Positions 34,973 to 45,550 of a stretch of DNA of 64,000 nt are shown in pieces. The DNA is taken from contig NZ_FMVQ01000009.1 of NCBI RefSeq assembly GCF_900102495.1, forward strand, positions 1-64,000, in the 5' to 3' direction. Position 1 is the first letter of the stretch. Every line of letters starts with the position of its first letter. The notes beneath the pieces were generated by a model that did not search any database, had not been told where the DNA came from, and worked only from the letters and a program-made list of their open reading frames with translations. This DNA comes from Nitrosospira sp. Nl5. GTDB lineage: Bacteria > Pseudomonadota > Gammaproteobacteria > Burkholderiales > Nitrosomonadaceae. Made by a program: the position numbers and the translations under genes.

Positions 34973-35971
34973 CTAGAGGTCGGTGGGAAGTCGTAGAGGG
35001 AGACTGTTGCCATCGATACTGCCGGCAACGCCTTTCTCAAAATCCGAGTAAGTTGTCCCGCTAGGCGTTTTCCACCTGTCACGTCCATTGATTGAATAAC
35101 CCACCACCACCGCCGCCGCCTGGGAAGGGCTTCCAAAGAGCTGATCGCGCGCAAATTTGAGTTTTACTCCATTTTCCACCAATACCCCGGACGTTATCAG
35201 GCGAGCGCGAAGAGCACGATAGCTGCCGGAAAGACTACTTTGAACAATAGGCGCCGCTTCGGAATTCGCAAGGATCACCAAACCTTCATCTGTCCTTACC
35301 GCTGTCGCTATAATGTTGCTAACGGTTAGTTGAAACATTTGTGACCGCAGTGAGGAGTCTTGTCCCACCGTTCCTGGAGGAGGAAGGTTCCGCATCGGAA
35401 GCGGTGTTGCAACCGTTGCCATGTGTTGGGTTTCCACCGTACGAACAAGTAGGGGTTCGAGAACGCGATGACCCAACACACCTAAGAGCGTACGGACTCC
35501 ATTAATGAACTCTTCCATGGCATCACGGGCCGCTCGAGGTAGGGCAGGGAGCTGAGGAGATGCTGAGTTTTCGATCGCGTGACGTCCTGCCGCATTAGCC
35601 AACCCAACCAATCGGGCCTCCAAGTAACGGACATGCCCTTTTGTCAAATTGTCGTCCTTGCTTGTAAAAATAACTAGCTCTGTCCAAAATTCTTTTCCGT
35701 TTGTGCCTTTAATGTGAGAGCTAAGACGATCAAGTACAATTTCAGCTTCACCTATATACACCGCATCCTGACCCGATTCCTCATTCTGCCCAAAGAGGAA
35801 GTAGACACCTGGGCGCTTGGCTTCGCTCCACTCTCTGAGTTCAGGAAAACGAGCTCTTGGGCAGGCGATAGCTTGGCCGGTCCAATTAGAAATTTCGCCG
35901 TGTCGGATCCCGGTCACGCTGCCGTCAGCCAGATAAATCTGAATACTCTTACCAAGCGTCACGTGGTTCAC
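34973..35971 (-). CDS. GIY-YIG nuclease family protein with DUF4357
   Basis: Protein of 332 aa. The GIY-YIG-type core is near 53-130: GVYFLFGQNEESGQDAVYIGEAE, then RLSSHIKG and YLEARLVGLA (probable catalytic Glu). The last ~60 residues carry the DUF4357 signature RDRWKTPSGTTYSDFEKG. The start is GTG with GGGAG about 6 bases upstream. Base composition looks lower in GC than flanking core genes. It sits beside an EVE-HNH gene in a decayed island, suggesting a restriction or defence role, not proven. Confidence 0.8.
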   Translation of the reverse strand: MNHVTLGKSIQIYLADGSVTGIRHGEISNWTGQAIACPRARFPELREWSEAKRPGVYFLFGQNEESGQDAVYIGEAEIVLDRLSSHIKGTNGKEFWTELVIFTSKDDNLTKGHVRYLEARLVGLANAAGRHAIENSASPQLPALPRAARDAMEEFINGVRTLLGVLGHRVLEPLLVRTVETQHMATVATPLPMRNLPPPGTVGQDSSLRSQMFQLTVSNIIATAVRTDEGLVILANSEAAPIVQSSLSGSYRALRARLITSGVLVENGVKLKFARDQLFGSPSQAAAVVVGYSINGRDRWKTPSGTTYSDFEKGVAGSIDGNSLPLRLPTDL

Positions 35972-36105
35972 GTGGTGCTCCCTTTAGTTCGTTAGTGATT
36001 GGGCGATCAACGACGTGTATTCCGGGGGCCGCAGGCACCAGACATAAGAGTAGATTTATCGTGTGAGGAAACATGTTTCCCTTTGGCGCCCAAGAAATTG
36101 TAGCG

Positions 36106-36627
36106 TTAGTGCTTGAGTACAGAGCCTCTATGATAAGCGAGAAATTTCGCTTGTTCGTTATTAAAGGAACCGACATTCAGGTTTTCCCCGATGCCCCACC
36201 GAAATAAGAGATCACGGTCGAGTTTGTCTGAAATAATCAAGTGACCATCGTCTGCAAAAGAGATTTTCCCTTTGTCGAAAAGATGGTCGACGTGAGGGGC
36301 TAGTAGTAAGCCGTTACAGCCGTTTAATTTTTCATCATCGGTTGAATCTTTCCATGGCTTAATGTGGCTAGCTCTCAAGTAAGTGGGATCCGTGACGCCT
36401 GTAACACGGCAGCGGTCCTCATTTAGTCGAACATTGGCTCTGAAAACCCCTTGGCCACACCGGGATTTTATAAGCTGGTTCCTAGTCGTACTGTCAATGT
36501 TTGTCCGGCCCCTGATTCCTTGCTCCAGCTTATCCGTCGCGAGCTGGGATGAATCGGCGACATCTTGGAGTAATGGAAGGGCGCTAGCGTATTCGTTACC
36601 GATTAGCTGCATGAGAACCGTGGCCAT
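36106..36627 (-). pseudogene. HNH nuclease half of a split EVE-HNH gene
   Basis: The 173 residues include the HNH_2-type motif CRVTGVTDPTYLRASHIKPW, NGLLLAPHVDHLFDKGKISF. In intact relatives an EVE domain precedes this in the same chain. Here its frame opens 24 bases before the EVE frame closes, consistent with a one-base deletion near 36620-36635. The ATG MATVLM lacks an obvious ribosome site, so it may not be translated separately. Intact EVE-HNH proteins are type IV restriction-like enzymes acting on modified DNA. Confidence 0.75.
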
Positions 36628-37037
36628 TGGAGGGGCACCTTAGCTAAATAGACTGAGTGAAGACCGTTGCCGCTATTTTGCAAAGGGGAATATTTAGCAG
36701 GAAGATGAGGCCGTATTAGTTCGATATGTGTCTTAGGATGGATTTGGTTTGTCAATTCTTTGAATTCCACATTAACGAGCCATCCTTCTTCAGCCCAATT
36801 GATACCGGTCTTGCCGAAGCCCGGTTTGGAAGCGGTTTCGGCTGCTGCTAATGCGATCCCAACAGCTTTGATATGGGTGTTGCAAAAGGAAAAGATAATG
36901 TCGCCCGGCGCGACCTCCCTCATGTATTCATAAAATGGATTTTTTGCTCCGTCGGCCCTTGTTTTAGGTGACCAGAGAAAACCTCCTGGAACCTCCCTCT
37001 TATAGGTCTGATTTTGATTTACCCACCAATATTGCAT
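36603..37037 (-). pseudogene. EVE-domain half of a split EVE-HNH gene
   Basis: The 144 residues form a PUA-like EVE domain: MQYWWVNQNQTYK at the start, FLWSPK, YMREVAPGDIIFSF, KAVGIA, LPAKYSPLQNSGNG, SVYLAKVP. EVE domains read modified bases. GAGG lies 6 bases before the ATG. The frame ends VPLQWPRFSCS while the neighbouring frame reads P-MATVLMQLIG, the expected continuation into the HNH part. The gene may be inactivated, or the frameshift may be a sequencing error. Confidence 0.8.
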
Positions 37038-37291
37038 ACTAATCCTCAACAGCCGAGTTAACTCGTTCTCTCAAATAGACTCCCTAGCGATTCTGCCGCT
37101 ATTTTGTGTACTTCCATATTGGACAAAAGTACGACCTAGTGGCCCCTCGAAGCTGCTCGCGAGAAAGGCAGTCTACCCCGTGAATTGAACTTGTATTGGC
37201 GCCAGGAGCTGAGTTTCCGTCAAAAAAGAATCAGATTCAGCGACGAGGAAGTGCGTGAAGTGGAGAGACCGGGCAGTTGATGAAGACGGGG

Positions 37292-37996
37292 CTAGCCGAA
37301 GGGCGTAGCGCGTGGAATAGGTGCCGCTATACCCATCAATTGCGCGAAGCAATCCCCTATAGCCTTCGGCTCAGTAAGGGTAGGATAGTGCTTCCTGTTA
37401 GGGGGCGGGACTGCGCCACGCAGGTCAGCAGACGGATCACGTTGTGCTCTACCCGTGGCTATGGCATAACGAAAAACTTGCCCGCAATTCTGGTGAACAC
37501 GATGCGCAGTATCTATCGCGCCTCGGTCCTCAACACGACGCAACACTCCCAGCAGTTCTGGGGCAGTTATCTCGCCGATAGGACGCCTACCTATCCACGG
37601 GAATACATCAACTTCCAGCCGTCTAATCACCTTGCTCGAGTGTGTATCAGCCCAGTTAGGGGCGTGTTTCATAAACCACTCACGGACAACAATTTCAAAA
37701 CTGCTTTCTGTCAGCGCCACGTTTGCCGCTTTTTGCGCCTTCTTCACTGCGCCAGGGTCTGCACCATTTGCGATCAGCTTGCGCGCAACTTCGCGCGGTC
37801 CCGCGCGTCCGACAAGGTTATGTCTGGATATACCCCCAAAGCCAAGACCTTTTCTACCCCTGCAAACCTATATTTCAAGCGGCCAGTATCTGGCGCCGTT
37901 AGGTTGCACCAGTAAATATAAACCCCCTCCGTCCGAGAGCTTCTGAGATTTGTCCGTCATTTTTGCTTTTCTCACTTGCAAGTCGGTAAGGGGCAT
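37292..37996 (-). pseudogene. P4-type tyrosine integrase, frameshifted and truncated
   Basis: From its ATG the minus strand reads MPLTDLQVRKAKMTDKSQKL and GGGLYLLVQPNGARYW, the DUF4102 arm-binding domain, then shifts frame (FAGVEKVLALGVYPDITLSDARDRA), then shifts again to FEIVVREWFMKHAPNWADTH, EVDVFPWIGRRPIGEITAPELL and PTLTEPKAIG, the core-binding domain. Only scraps of the catalytic domain follow (ALRLAP, PG), decaying toward ~37200. It reads away from the 3' end of tRNA-Ala(CGC), the usual layout for integration into a tRNA gene. Confidence 0.88.
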
Positions 37997-38019
37997 GTTT
38001 AGGTCCTTTCAAGTTGTTT

Positions 38020-38066
38020 GGGGGTATTGCTTCTAGTCAATACGGCACATACCCCCAACGATACCC
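38020..38066. promoter_or_regulatory. Putative integrase arm-type sites (GGGGGTAT repeats)
   Basis: ATACCCCC occurs at 38047-38054 and 38059-38066, 12 bases apart, with the inverted form GGGGGTAT at 38020-38027. They lie between the integrase start and the tRNA 3' end, where arm-binding sites of P4-type integrases are expected. The assignment is by position and repetition only. Confidence 0.5.
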
Positions 38067-38118
38067 CCGTATGAGGGTAGATTGCAATACATTTTCTGGG
38101 ACATCTTTGGACAAGAAA

Positions 38119-38148
38119 AAACCCGCATTGGCGCATTCATGCGGGTTT
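38119..38148 (-). terminator. Rho-independent terminator after tRNA-Ala
   Basis: AAACCCGCAT pairs with ATGCGGGTTT around a 10-base loop. On the minus strand it is followed by TTTCTTG. It lies ~35 bases beyond the tRNA-Ala 3' end and would end that transcript. Confidence 0.8.
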
Positions 38149-38182
38149 CAAGGATGGTATCGGACTTCTTTGGAGTGGTTAG

Positions 38183-38258
<76 letters not shown>

Positions 38259-38386
38259 GATTGTTACGCGTTATTTTATAACAAAAACGGCGGCATTATA
38301 TTAAGGTTAGCCGAGAAGCGGTAATGGACCCGCAATTTCGCCAAGTATTTCAGTGAACGTCGCGGCACGAAGGAGACCCAACCCCT

Positions 38387-39286
38387 TCAAACCCAGTCCT
38401 TTCCGATCAGAAAATCAGTATAAAGCTTATCTTCCCTGGTTTCTGCATCAGGCTTCCAGTCATAACGCCACTTCACAACAGGCGGCAGCGACATCAGGAT
38501 GGATTCGGTGCGTCCGCCCGATTGCAAGCCGAACAAGGTGCCACGATCCCATACCAGGTTGAACTCCACGTAGCGCCCGCGACGGTATGCCTGGAAATCA
38601 CGCTCCCGTTCGCCATAAGGCGTATTAAGACGCCGCTCCAGAAGCGGCACATAGGCGGGCAGGAAATGGTCGCCGACGCTTTTGGTCAGGTTGAAACAGG
38701 AATCAAAATCCGGTTTGCTCAAATCGTCAAAGAAGATGCCGCCGATCCCGCGCGGCTCCTTGCGGTGCTTCAGGTAAAAATACTCATCGCACCATTTCTT
38801 GAAACGGGGGTGATAGCCGCCACCGAACGGTTGCAATGCATTTTTGCAGGTCTGGTGAAAGTGTATGGCGTCCTCTTCAAACCCGTAATAGGGGGTCAAA
38901 TCCATTCCGCCGCCAAACCACCATACCGGCTCGGCACCTGCTTTATGTGCTTCCAGAAAACGTACATTCAGGTGCACCGTCGGTACATACGGGTTGCGGG
39001 GGTGCAGCACGAGCGATACGCCCATTGCCTCGAATGAGCGTCCCGATAATTCGGGCCGGGCCGCAGTGGCCGAGGCGGGCAGTCCACCGCCGAATACATG
39101 CGAGTAATTCACGCCGCCGCGCTCAAGCACACTGCCCTCTTCCATGACGCAGCTTAATCCACCGCCGCCTTCCGGGCGCTCCCATTTGTCGCGGCGAAAA
39201 CGTTTGCTGTCTATCTCTTCAAGGCGCTCGACGATACGTTCCTGGAGCCCGGTGAAAAATTCTTTGACTTGTTGTGCTGTGCTCAT
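38387..39286 (-). CDS. hemF: Oxygen-dependent coproporphyrinogen III oxidase
   Basis: Aerobic haem-pathway enzyme converting coproporphyrinogen III to protoporphyrinogen IX. The chosen ATG gives 299 aa, exactly the E. coli HemF length, with GGGAG 6 bases upstream. Conserved segments: [59 protein letters not shown] and [12 protein letters not shown]. It lies downstream of purD on the same strand. An oxygen-independent-type homologue (hemW) occurs at the window end. Confidence 0.97.
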   Translation of the reverse strand: MSTAQQVKEFFTGLQERIVERLEEIDSKRFRRDKWERPEGGGGLSCVMEEGSVLERGGVNYSHVFGGGLPASATAARPELSGRSFEAMGVSLVLHPRNPYVPTVHLNVRFLEAHKAGAEPVWWFGGGMDLTPYYGFEEDAIHFHQTCKNALQPFGGGYHPRFKKWCDEYFYLKHRKEPRGIGGIFFDDLSKPDFDSCFNLTKSVGDHFLPAYVPLLERRLNTPYGERERDFQAYRRGRYVEFNLVWDRGTLFGLQSGGRTESILMSLPPVVKWRYDWKPDAETREDKLYTDFLIGKDWV

Positions 39287-39329
39287 GCGAGCTCCCGGCT
39301 TATGGAGGGTAACAGGATTATCTATCAAG

Positions 39330-40643
39330 CTACTTCCGGTGTTTATTGATCGCCCAATGCCCAATGTCATGTCGCATCTGGCAACCGTCGAAGTGAATCT
39401 GATCTGCGATTTCGTAGGCGCGGCGCTGGGCAAATTTAACGCCGTCCGCCAAAGCGGTTACGCATAGCACACGCCCCCCCGCTGTTACGATTTCCTCACG
39501 GTTTTCGTCATCAAGGGCGGTGCCCGCATGAAATACGTAAAAATCTTTTTCCGGCGCCGCCATGGACGGGAGTTCCGACAAGCCGTGGATCACGTCTCCC
39601 TTGCGCGGCGAATCGGGATACCCATGGGCTGCCAATACCACACCCAGGGCGGTACGGCGGTCCCATTCGGCCTCTACCTTGTCCAGGGTTCCGTTTACCG
39701 CATGTTCCATCAGTGTTACAAGATTGCTTTTGAGGCGGGCCATGATGACCTCGGTTTCTGGATCACCCATGCGGCAGTTGAACTCCAGCACCTTGATACC
39801 GCCGTCGGGCGCTATCATCAAGCCGGCGTAGAGAAAACCGGTATAGCTTTCGCCTTCTTTTTCCATGCCGTTCATCGCTGCATGGATGACTTCGCGCATT
39901 ATCCTGGCGTGCAGCTTGGGCGTAATTACCGGCGCGGGGGAATATGCGCCCATTCCGCCAGTGTTAGGGCCCTGGTCGCCGTCTTTCAGGCGCTTGTGGT
40001 CCTGGCTGGTGGCAAGCGGCAAGACATGGCGGCCATCGGCCATGGCGATGAAGCTCGCTTCCTCACCTTCCAGAAACTCTTCGATCACGACCCGCGCTCC
40101 GGCATTACCCAACTGGTTTTCAACCAGCATCGCGTCCACTGCCGCATGAGCTTCCGCCAGGGTTGTCGCGACCACTACACCCTTGCCTCCAGCCAGCCCG
40201 TCGGCCTTGATGACAATCGGCGCGCCCTGCTGATCCAGGTAATGGTGGGCTTCGGCAGGGGAATCGAAGGTGGCATACGCGGCGGTGGGAATGCCATGGC
40301 GCGTCATGAAAGCCTTGGAAAAATCCTTCGACGTTTCCAGTTGCGCAGCTTGCCTGGTTGGGCCGAAAATTTTCTGGCCCGCCGCCCGGAAAGCATCCAC
40401 GACGCCTCCCGCCAGAGGCGCTTCCGGCCCGACGATTGTGAACGCGATGGACTCCTTCCTGGCAAATTCCACCAGTTCCGGAATCGCCGTGATGGGAAGG
40501 TTCTCAAGACCATCTTCAAGCGAGGTGCCGGCGTTGCCGGGAGCGACAAATATGGTGATGGGGCGCATGACGCGCGACGACTGAAGGAGTTTCCACGCCA
40601 AGGCGTGTTCTCTGCCACCGCTGCCGATTACAAGTAATTTCAT
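39330..40643 (-). CDS. purD: Phosphoribosylamine-glycine ligase
   Basis: Second step of de novo purine synthesis: ATP-dependent joining of glycine to phosphoribosylamine. 437 aa, ATP-grasp enzyme. N-terminal motif [19 protein letters not shown]-grasp segments [12 protein letters not shown] near 150 and [12 protein letters not shown] near 230, metal-binding [10 protein letters not shown] near 290. It sits between purH and hemF on the minus strand, so purH and purD probably share a transcript. Confidence 0.97.
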   Translation of the reverse strand: MKLLVIGSGGREHALAWKLLQSSRVMRPITIFVAPGNAGTSLEDGLENLPITAIPELVEFARKESIAFTIVGPEAPLAGGVVDAFRAAGQKIFGPTRQAAQLETSKDFSKAFMTRHGIPTAAYATFDSPAEAHHYLDQQGAPIVIKADGLAGGKGVVVATTLAEAHAAVDAMLVENQLGNAGARVVIEEFLEGEEASFIAMADGRHVLPLATSQDHKRLKDGDQGPNTGGMGAYSPAPVITPKLHARIMREVIHAAMNGMEKEGESYTGFLYAGLMIAPDGGIKVLEFNCRMGDPETEVIMARLKSNLVTLMEHAVNGTLDKVEAEWDRRTALGVVLAAHGYPDSPRKGDVIHGLSELPSMAAPEKDFYVFHAGTALDDENREEIVTAGGRVLCVTALADGVKFAQRRAYEIADQIHFDGCQMRHDIGHWAINKHRK

Positions 40644-40719
40644 ATCAGGGATCTGTACTCACAAAGGCGCGAATAAAATCGCGATTAATATATTGGAAAA
40701 GGATAGTTCCTGGGGCTAT

Positions 40720-42276
40720 TCAATGCCTGAAGTGCCGCACGCCGGTCAACACCATCGCTACGCCCTGCTCATCCGCAGCGGCGATAACTTCCTGGTCGCG
40801 TACGCTGCCGCCGGGTTGAATGACCGCCTTGGCGCCGGCCCGCACGACGATATCCAGCCCATCGCGGAATGGAAAAAATGCATCCGAGGCAACCACCGAA
40901 CCGGCAAGGGCAAGCCCTGCATTCTGTGCTTTGATCGATGCAATGCGGGCGCTATCCACCCGGCTCATTTGCCCTGCGCCGACACCCAGAATCTGGCCGT
41001 TTGCGCAATAAACAATGGCGTTGGATTTGACGAATTTCGCCACACGCCAGGCAAACAGCAAGTCCTGCAATTGTTGCGGCGTCGGCTGTACCTTGGTGAC
41101 CACTTTCAGTTGTGCGGCAGTGACGTTGAGATTGTCCGGCGTTTGCACCAGGAGCCCGCCACCGACGCGCTTGAAGTCGAAAGCATTACCTCCCGTCTGC
41201 AACGGTAGGGTCAGCACGCGCACGCTTGTTTTCCGGGCAAGAACCTGTTTTGCTTCGTCCGTTAATTCCGGCGCGATAATCACCTCGACAAACTGTTTAA
41301 TCACCGCTTCCGCCGCAGCGCCATCCAGCGCGCGATTGAAAGCAATGATGCCGCCGAAAGCAGAAGTTGGATCAGTGCCGAATGCCAGGGCGTATGCGGC
41401 GAGTGGCGTACTGGCAACGGCCACGCCGCAGGGGTTGGCATGCTTGACGATGACACAGGCAGGCAAATCAAAGGTCTTGACGCACTCCCACGCCGCGTCC
41501 GCATCGGCAATGTTGTTGTATGACAGCTCCTTGCCCTGCAGTTGGGTATAGCTGGACAGACTGCCAGGGACGGCTGCCAGTTCACGATAGAAGGATGCGC
41601 GCTGATGGGGATTTTCACCGTAACGCAAATGCTGGGCGATATCGAAAGCAAGGTTGAGACGCTCGGGAAAAGCCTGGCGCTGCCCTTCTGAATCTAGCGA
41701 GGTCAGATAATTACTGATTGCCCCATCGTAGGCGGCGGTATGCGAGAAGGCCTTGCGGGCGAGCTGGAAACGGAATTCTTGCCCCACCGCCCCGGCTGAT
41801 TTCATTTCGGCCAGTAGCGGACCATAATCTTCCGGATCGGTAACAACCGCCACACTTTTATAATTCTTTGCCGCCGCTCGCACCATGGCCGGTCCGCCGA
41901 TGTCGATGTTTTCGATGGCCTCTTCCAGGCTGCAATCAGAACGGGCCACCGTCTGGCTGAAGGGGTAAAGATTCACCACCACCAGGTCGATAGCGGGAAT
42001 TCCCGTCTTTTGCATGGCTGCCATGTGTTCAGGCGAATCCTTTCGCGCCAGAATCCCGGCGTGAATTTTTGGATGCAGCGTTTTGACGCGCCCATCGAGC
42101 ATTTCAGGAAAACCGGTGTAGTCGCCTACTTCGGTAACGGTGAGGCCGGCATCCTTTAGCAATCTGGCGGTACCGCCAGTGGAAAGAATGGCTACCCCAA
42201 GCCCGCGCAACTCGCGTGCAAATTCGACAAGGCCGGTTTTATCGGAAACACTTAGCAGGGCTTGTTTAATGGTCAT
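40720..42276 (-). CDS. purH: Bifunctional AICAR transformylase / IMP cyclohydrolase
   Basis: Performs the last two steps to IMP. 518 aa. Residues 1-~145 are the MGS-like cyclohydrolase domain ([45 protein letters not shown]). The rest is the formyltransferase domain ([75 protein letters not shown]). It precedes purD. Fis is encoded upstream on the same strand. Confidence 0.98.
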   Translation of the reverse strand: MTIKQALLSVSDKTGLVEFARELRGLGVAILSTGGTARLLKDAGLTVTEVGDYTGFPEMLDGRVKTLHPKIHAGILARKDSPEHMAAMQKTGIPAIDLVVVNLYPFSQTVARSDCSLEEAIENIDIGGPAMVRAAAKNYKSVAVVTDPEDYGPLLAEMKSAGAVGQEFRFQLARKAFSHTAAYDGAISNYLTSLDSEGQRQAFPERLNLAFDIAQHLRYGENPHQRASFYRELAAVPGSLSSYTQLQGKELSYNNIADADAAWECVKTFDLPACVIVKHANPCGVAVASTPLAAYALAFGTDPTSAFGGIIAFNRALDGAAAEAVIKQFVEVIIAPELTDEAKQVLARKTSVRVLTLPLQTGGNAFDFKRVGGGLLVQTPDNLNVTAAQLKVVTKVQPTPQQLQDLLFAWRVAKFVKSNAIVYCANGQILGVGAGQMSRVDSARIASIKAQNAGLALAGSVVASDAFFPFRDGLDIVVRAGAKAVIQPGGSVRDQEVIAAADEQGVAMVLTGVRHFRH

Positions 42277-42383
42277 TTTTATTGGAGTTGAATAACTTGG
42301 GGTGGGCCATCGCCGCCGCTTCAGCCTCTTCTGCTTGGGCTATCTGGCTACTTGGTGAATTTGGGCTTATTGGGCGGCCAGGA

Positions 42384-42626
42384 CTATTTAATCTGATACT
42401 GCTTCAGTTTATTACGAAGCGTATTGCGATTAATGCCGAGCAACTCGGCGGCGCGTGTCTGATTGCCCTGGGCGTGGTTCATTACCAGCTCGATCAACGG
42501 CTTCTCCACGCTGCGTATTACCATATCATAAATGGGATGGGGCTTCTCACCGTCCAGATCGTTGAAATAACCTTCTACGGCTTGACGTACGCAACGGGCG
42601 ATTTCGTTCTCGTTAATGATGCTCAT
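42384..42626 (-). CDS. fis: Nucleoid protein Fis
   Basis: Small homodimeric DNA-bending protein of 80 aa that activates rRNA promoters and shapes the nucleoid. The C-terminal helix-turn-helix reads GNQTRAAELLGINRNTLRNKLKQY, almost identical across Fis proteins. Its ATG overlaps the dusB stop (ATGA), the conserved dusB-fis coupling seen in proteobacteria. It lacks the long N-terminal beta-hairpin arm of enterobacterial Fis, like other beta-proteobacterial forms. Confidence 0.95.
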   Translation of the reverse strand: MSIINENEIARCVRQAVEGYFNDLDGEKPHPIYDMVIRSVEKPLIELVMNHAQGNQTRAAELLGINRNTLRNKLKQYQIK

Positions 42627-43636
42627 GCGACCAACTCCTCAGGCTCAACGTAAGTCAAGCGCCGGCCGTAGCCGGCAAGCTCACTGAAAAATTCGTTAAC
42701 CGCCGACAGTTGCTGGTCAGTGGTTTGCAACTGGTTCATTGCATGCCGAAACACGGCGGAGCCGACCAGCCCCTTGGTGTACCATGAGATGTGCTTGCGG
42801 GCAATACGCACGCCGGAATATTCGCCGTAGAAATCGTACAGTTCATGCAGATGCTTGATGAGAACACGGTGAATCTCGGTGACTTCCGGCAGCTGGAGAT
42901 GAGCGCCGGTGGCCAGGTAATGGCTGATCTCGCGGAATATCCATGGCCGTCCCTGCGCGGCACGGCCGATCATGACGGCGTCGGCCCCGGTATAGTCGAG
43001 TACCTGCTTTACTTTTTCAGGCGTGGTGATATCACCGTTAGCGATAACCGGAATTTTTACCGCAGCCTTTACCGCTGCGATGGTGTCATATTCCGCCTGG
43101 CCGGTATAAGCGCAAGCGCGGGTCCGCCCATGAATCGCCAATGCCTGGATGCCCGCGCTTTCGGCAATATGGGCAATGGCAAGCGCATTCCGGTGCTGCG
43201 TATCCCAACCGGTGCGTATTTTCAGAGTGACGGGTACGCTTACCGCGTTTACCACTGCATCAAGTATCCTTCCCACCAGCGGTTGGTCCTGCAGCAAGGC
43301 GGAGCCCGCCATCACGTTGCAGATTTTCTTGGCCGGACAACCCATGTTGATATCAATGATCTGCGCCCCTTGCGCAACATTGTAGCAGGCAGCTTCAGCC
43401 ATCATCGCCGGGTCAGCACCCGCGATCTGTACCGAAATTGGATCGACTTCCCCTTCATGGTTGGCACGGCGCCGGGTTTTTTCAGAGCCCCACAACAATG
43501 AGTTGCTTGAAACCATTTCCGACACCGCCATGCCCGCGCCCATGCTCTTGCACAACTGCCGGAAAGGACGGTCCGTTACCCCCGCCATGGGGGCAACGAT
43601 AAGGTTGTTTTTGAGAATATGAGGACCGATCCGCAT
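42623..43636 (-). CDS. dusB: tRNA-dihydrouridine synthase B
   Basis: FMN-dependent enzyme reducing U17 in the tRNA D-loop. 337 aa TIM barrel. Motifs: IVAPMAGVTDRPFR at the N terminus, INMGCPAKKICNVMAGSALLQ with the catalytic Cys near 100, VTLKIRTGWD, IHGRTRACAYTG, VIANGDITTPEK and GADAVMIGRAAQGRPW. The DusB-type C terminus is present. Translationally coupled to fis. Confidence 0.97.
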   Translation of the reverse strand: MRIGPHILKNNLIVAPMAGVTDRPFRQLCKSMGAGMAVSEMVSSNSLLWGSEKTRRRANHEGEVDPISVQIAGADPAMMAEAACYNVAQGAQIIDINMGCPAKKICNVMAGSALLQDQPLVGRILDAVVNAVSVPVTLKIRTGWDTQHRNALAIAHIAESAGIQALAIHGRTRACAYTGQAEYDTIAAVKAAVKIPVIANGDITTPEKVKQVLDYTGADAVMIGRAAQGRPWIFREISHYLATGAHLQLPEVTEIHRVLIKHLHELYDFYGEYSGVRIARKHISWYTKGLVGSAVFRHAMNQLQTTDQQLSAVNEFFSELAGYGRRLTYVEPEELVA

Positions 43637-43899
43637 GATTCGCTTTGAGTGGTTAGGACTAGCGCGCCGGGGCGAAGGACAAGAACGCCTGTAATTTTAT
43701 CAGGCTATTGAAATTCGCGTAGCGTTTAGAGGCATCCGCGATAGCGTATCTTTATGTTCCGGCAAAGGATAGATGTAAGATTTTACAGGTGACAGCAACG
43801 CATATTTACTGCTACACGTACCGTTGAGGGAAAATCCCTGCAAGAAAACTCTTTTGATTCGCATCCGATTTGCTTCAGGTTTAAGCAGTATTTTACCGG
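43637..43899. other. Intergenic region between ubiH and dusB, nothing identified
   Basis: About 260 bases. AT-rich toward the ubiH side. No hairpin terminator with a T-run, tRNA or coding frame with a ribosome site was found. It should hold the dusB-fis promoter. Confidence 0.4.
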
Positions 43900-45171
43900 T
43901 CAACCTCTTGCGCCGAACATCATGCGGCGCGCGACGAAACGCTTGGCCTGCGGCAGGCAATCCAGTGCGCTTAGCCCTATGCTTCGCACGCTCCCCAACA
44001 CAGGATAGTCATTGGAAAAAAGTTTTACCAGCGAATCGGTGAACAGGCGTCCCGCTCCGCTGTCCACCCGGCGCTTGTGGCGATACCTCGCGAGCATTGC
44101 TGGCGTACCTGTCTCAGTCGGGGATGCGATAATTTCCTCCGCCAGCTCCCACGCATCACGCAGCCCCAGGTTGAATCCTTGTCCCGCAACCGGATGCAAG
44201 GTTTGTGCGGCGTTACCCACTAATGCGATGCGGCAGGCTGTAATGGGGGTGGTGTATTTAAGCGCGAGCGGGAAGCCGGAACGCTTGCCGGCCTTGATGA
44301 ATTTGCCGAGACGGTCGCCGAAGTGATCATGCAACCGGACAAGAAAGGCCGCGTCGTCCAAAGCAAGGATTTCCTGCGCCGCTGAAGGAGAAACAGTCCA
44401 TACAAGGGCAAAATCTTCGCCGGAAGGTAATAACGCCACTGGGCCGTCTGGGGTAAAGCGCTCATAAGCCACGCCACCTCCAAGACGCTGGAATTCTTTA
44501 CCCGCTGATCTGGCAGTTTTCGATGGACGCGCTACAGCGCCGCGCTTCATGGATGCTTTCTCCGATGCCGTTGATGGCATGTTCGCAGCGTGCTCACTTT
44601 TGATACGCGCAACCACCGCCCATTGCTGGTAGTCATGCACGTGCTGGGTGACTCCTTCGATTTGCGCGGTGAGACGGCCGCCATCCGCTACTACCAGCAG
44701 CTTTGCCGTTGCTTTTTTTGTTAGTTCAGCATGCTGAAATTCTATCTGCCCGATCCTTGCGCTGGTTTTCAGCCGGGTTACCTGGGCTCCGGTCAAATAG
44801 TCGGCGCCACTGTGTTGCAGCGCCTCATGCATGCACCGAAACACGTCATGGTGATTCATTACGTAGCCCAAAGCAGGCACACCCATATTGTCAGCGGTCA
44901 ACACGGTTCGGCCGAAACCACCACGATTCGAGATATGAATGGTCGTAATGGGAGTAATGTCCGGCAGGGCCTTCCATACACCCAGATACTCCAGAATGAT
45001 TCGGCTGCCGTGGGACAATGCCAACGGACGGGAGTCTTCCGTTTTTTCGGGCAGCCCACGCGCTTCCAGCAGCAGCACGGATGTGCCGCTGTTGCGCAAT
45101 GCCAGTGCCAGCGCCATGCCTACCGGCCCACCGCCAATGATGATAATGTCGTAATCGTAAGGAGCAGTCAT
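43900..45171 (-). CDS. ubiH: Ubiquinone-biosynthesis flavin hydroxylase (UbiH-like)
   Basis: Ring hydroxylase of ubiquinone synthesis, FAD- and O2-dependent. 423 aa. FAD motif DIIIIGGGPVGMALALALRNSG near 8-29, the DSRPLALSHGS motif, and LVGNAAQTLHPVAGQGFNLGLRD near 330. The GN in place of GD in this motif also occurs in UbiH. In E. coli pepP lies directly upstream of ubiH; here pepP is separated only by a small membrane-protein gene, which favours UbiH over UbiF/UbiI. An inserted segment near 190-225 (ASEKASMKRGAVARPSK) is unusual. Confidence 0.85.
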   Translation of the reverse strand: MTAPYDYDIIIIGGGPVGMALALALRNSGTSVLLLEARGLPEKTEDSRPLALSHGSRIILEYLGVWKALPDITPITTIHISNRGGFGRTVLTADNMGVPALGYVMNHHDVFRCMHEALQHSGADYLTGAQVTRLKTSARIGQIEFQHAELTKKATAKLLVVADGGRLTAQIEGVTQHVHDYQQWAVVARIKSEHAANMPSTASEKASMKRGAVARPSKTARSAGKEFQRLGGGVAYERFTPDGPVALLPSGEDFALVWTVSPSAAQEILALDDAAFLVRLHDHFGDRLGKFIKAGKRSGFPLALKYTTPITACRIALVGNAAQTLHPVAGQGFNLGLRDAWELAEEIIASPTETGTPAMLARYRHKRRVDSGAGRLFTDSLVKLFSNDYPVLGSVRSIGLSALDCLPQAKRFVARRMMFGARG

Positions 45172-45217
45172 AATGCCTTAGCTGACGGCGCGAGGATCAA
45201 ATACTTTTGCGTTTGCC

Positions 45218-45550
45218 TCATTTGTCGTTCGGCTTGTCAGTTTTCTCTTCAATAATTTCGGCATCCTCGATAACGGCATATTCTCCCTCCTCCGCTTCCG
45301 CGGATTTGCGCAATTTACGGCGCAGCCACCATAACCGAAACGTAAGACCAATGGCGGCAACAGCGAACAAGGCAAGAAAAGCGGTAAAGAAGAAAATGCC
45401 TAGCACCGCCATGATGATAAATAAAGGAACGAGGACAAGGTAGGTTGCCCAACGGCCAGCGGAAGAAACATGTACGAACTCTTCTTCCGGAGCGCCTGTT
45501 TCCTTATTCCGGGATATGCGTCGTATGATTATTTTTCTGTTCTCGTCCAT
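45218..45550 (-). CDS. Small two-helix membrane protein
   Basis: Hypothetical protein of 110 aa between pepP and ubiH. Two hydrophobic helices at ~32-50 and ~52-72 (YLVLVPLFIIMAVLGIFFF, TAFLALFAVAAIGLTF) are flanked by a basic and a strongly acidic end (AEAEEGEYAVIEDAEIIEEK). Its ATG overlaps the pepP stop (TAATG), implying translational coupling. The function is unknown. Confidence 0.75.
   Translation of the reverse strand: MDENRKIIIRRISRNKETGAPEEEFVHVSSAGRWATYLVLVPLFIIMAVLGIFFFTAFLALFAVAAIGLTFRLWWLRRKLRKSAEAEEGEYAVIEDAEIIEEKTDKPNDK

Noticed and set aside
37038-37291. Gene between the EVE part and the integrase remnant
   Set aside because: Only decayed integrase C-terminal scraps are visible; no intact frame.
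39528-40637. 369-codon frame antisense to purD
   Set aside because: Same reason: purD is unmistakable on the other strand and the antisense product shows no family motifs.
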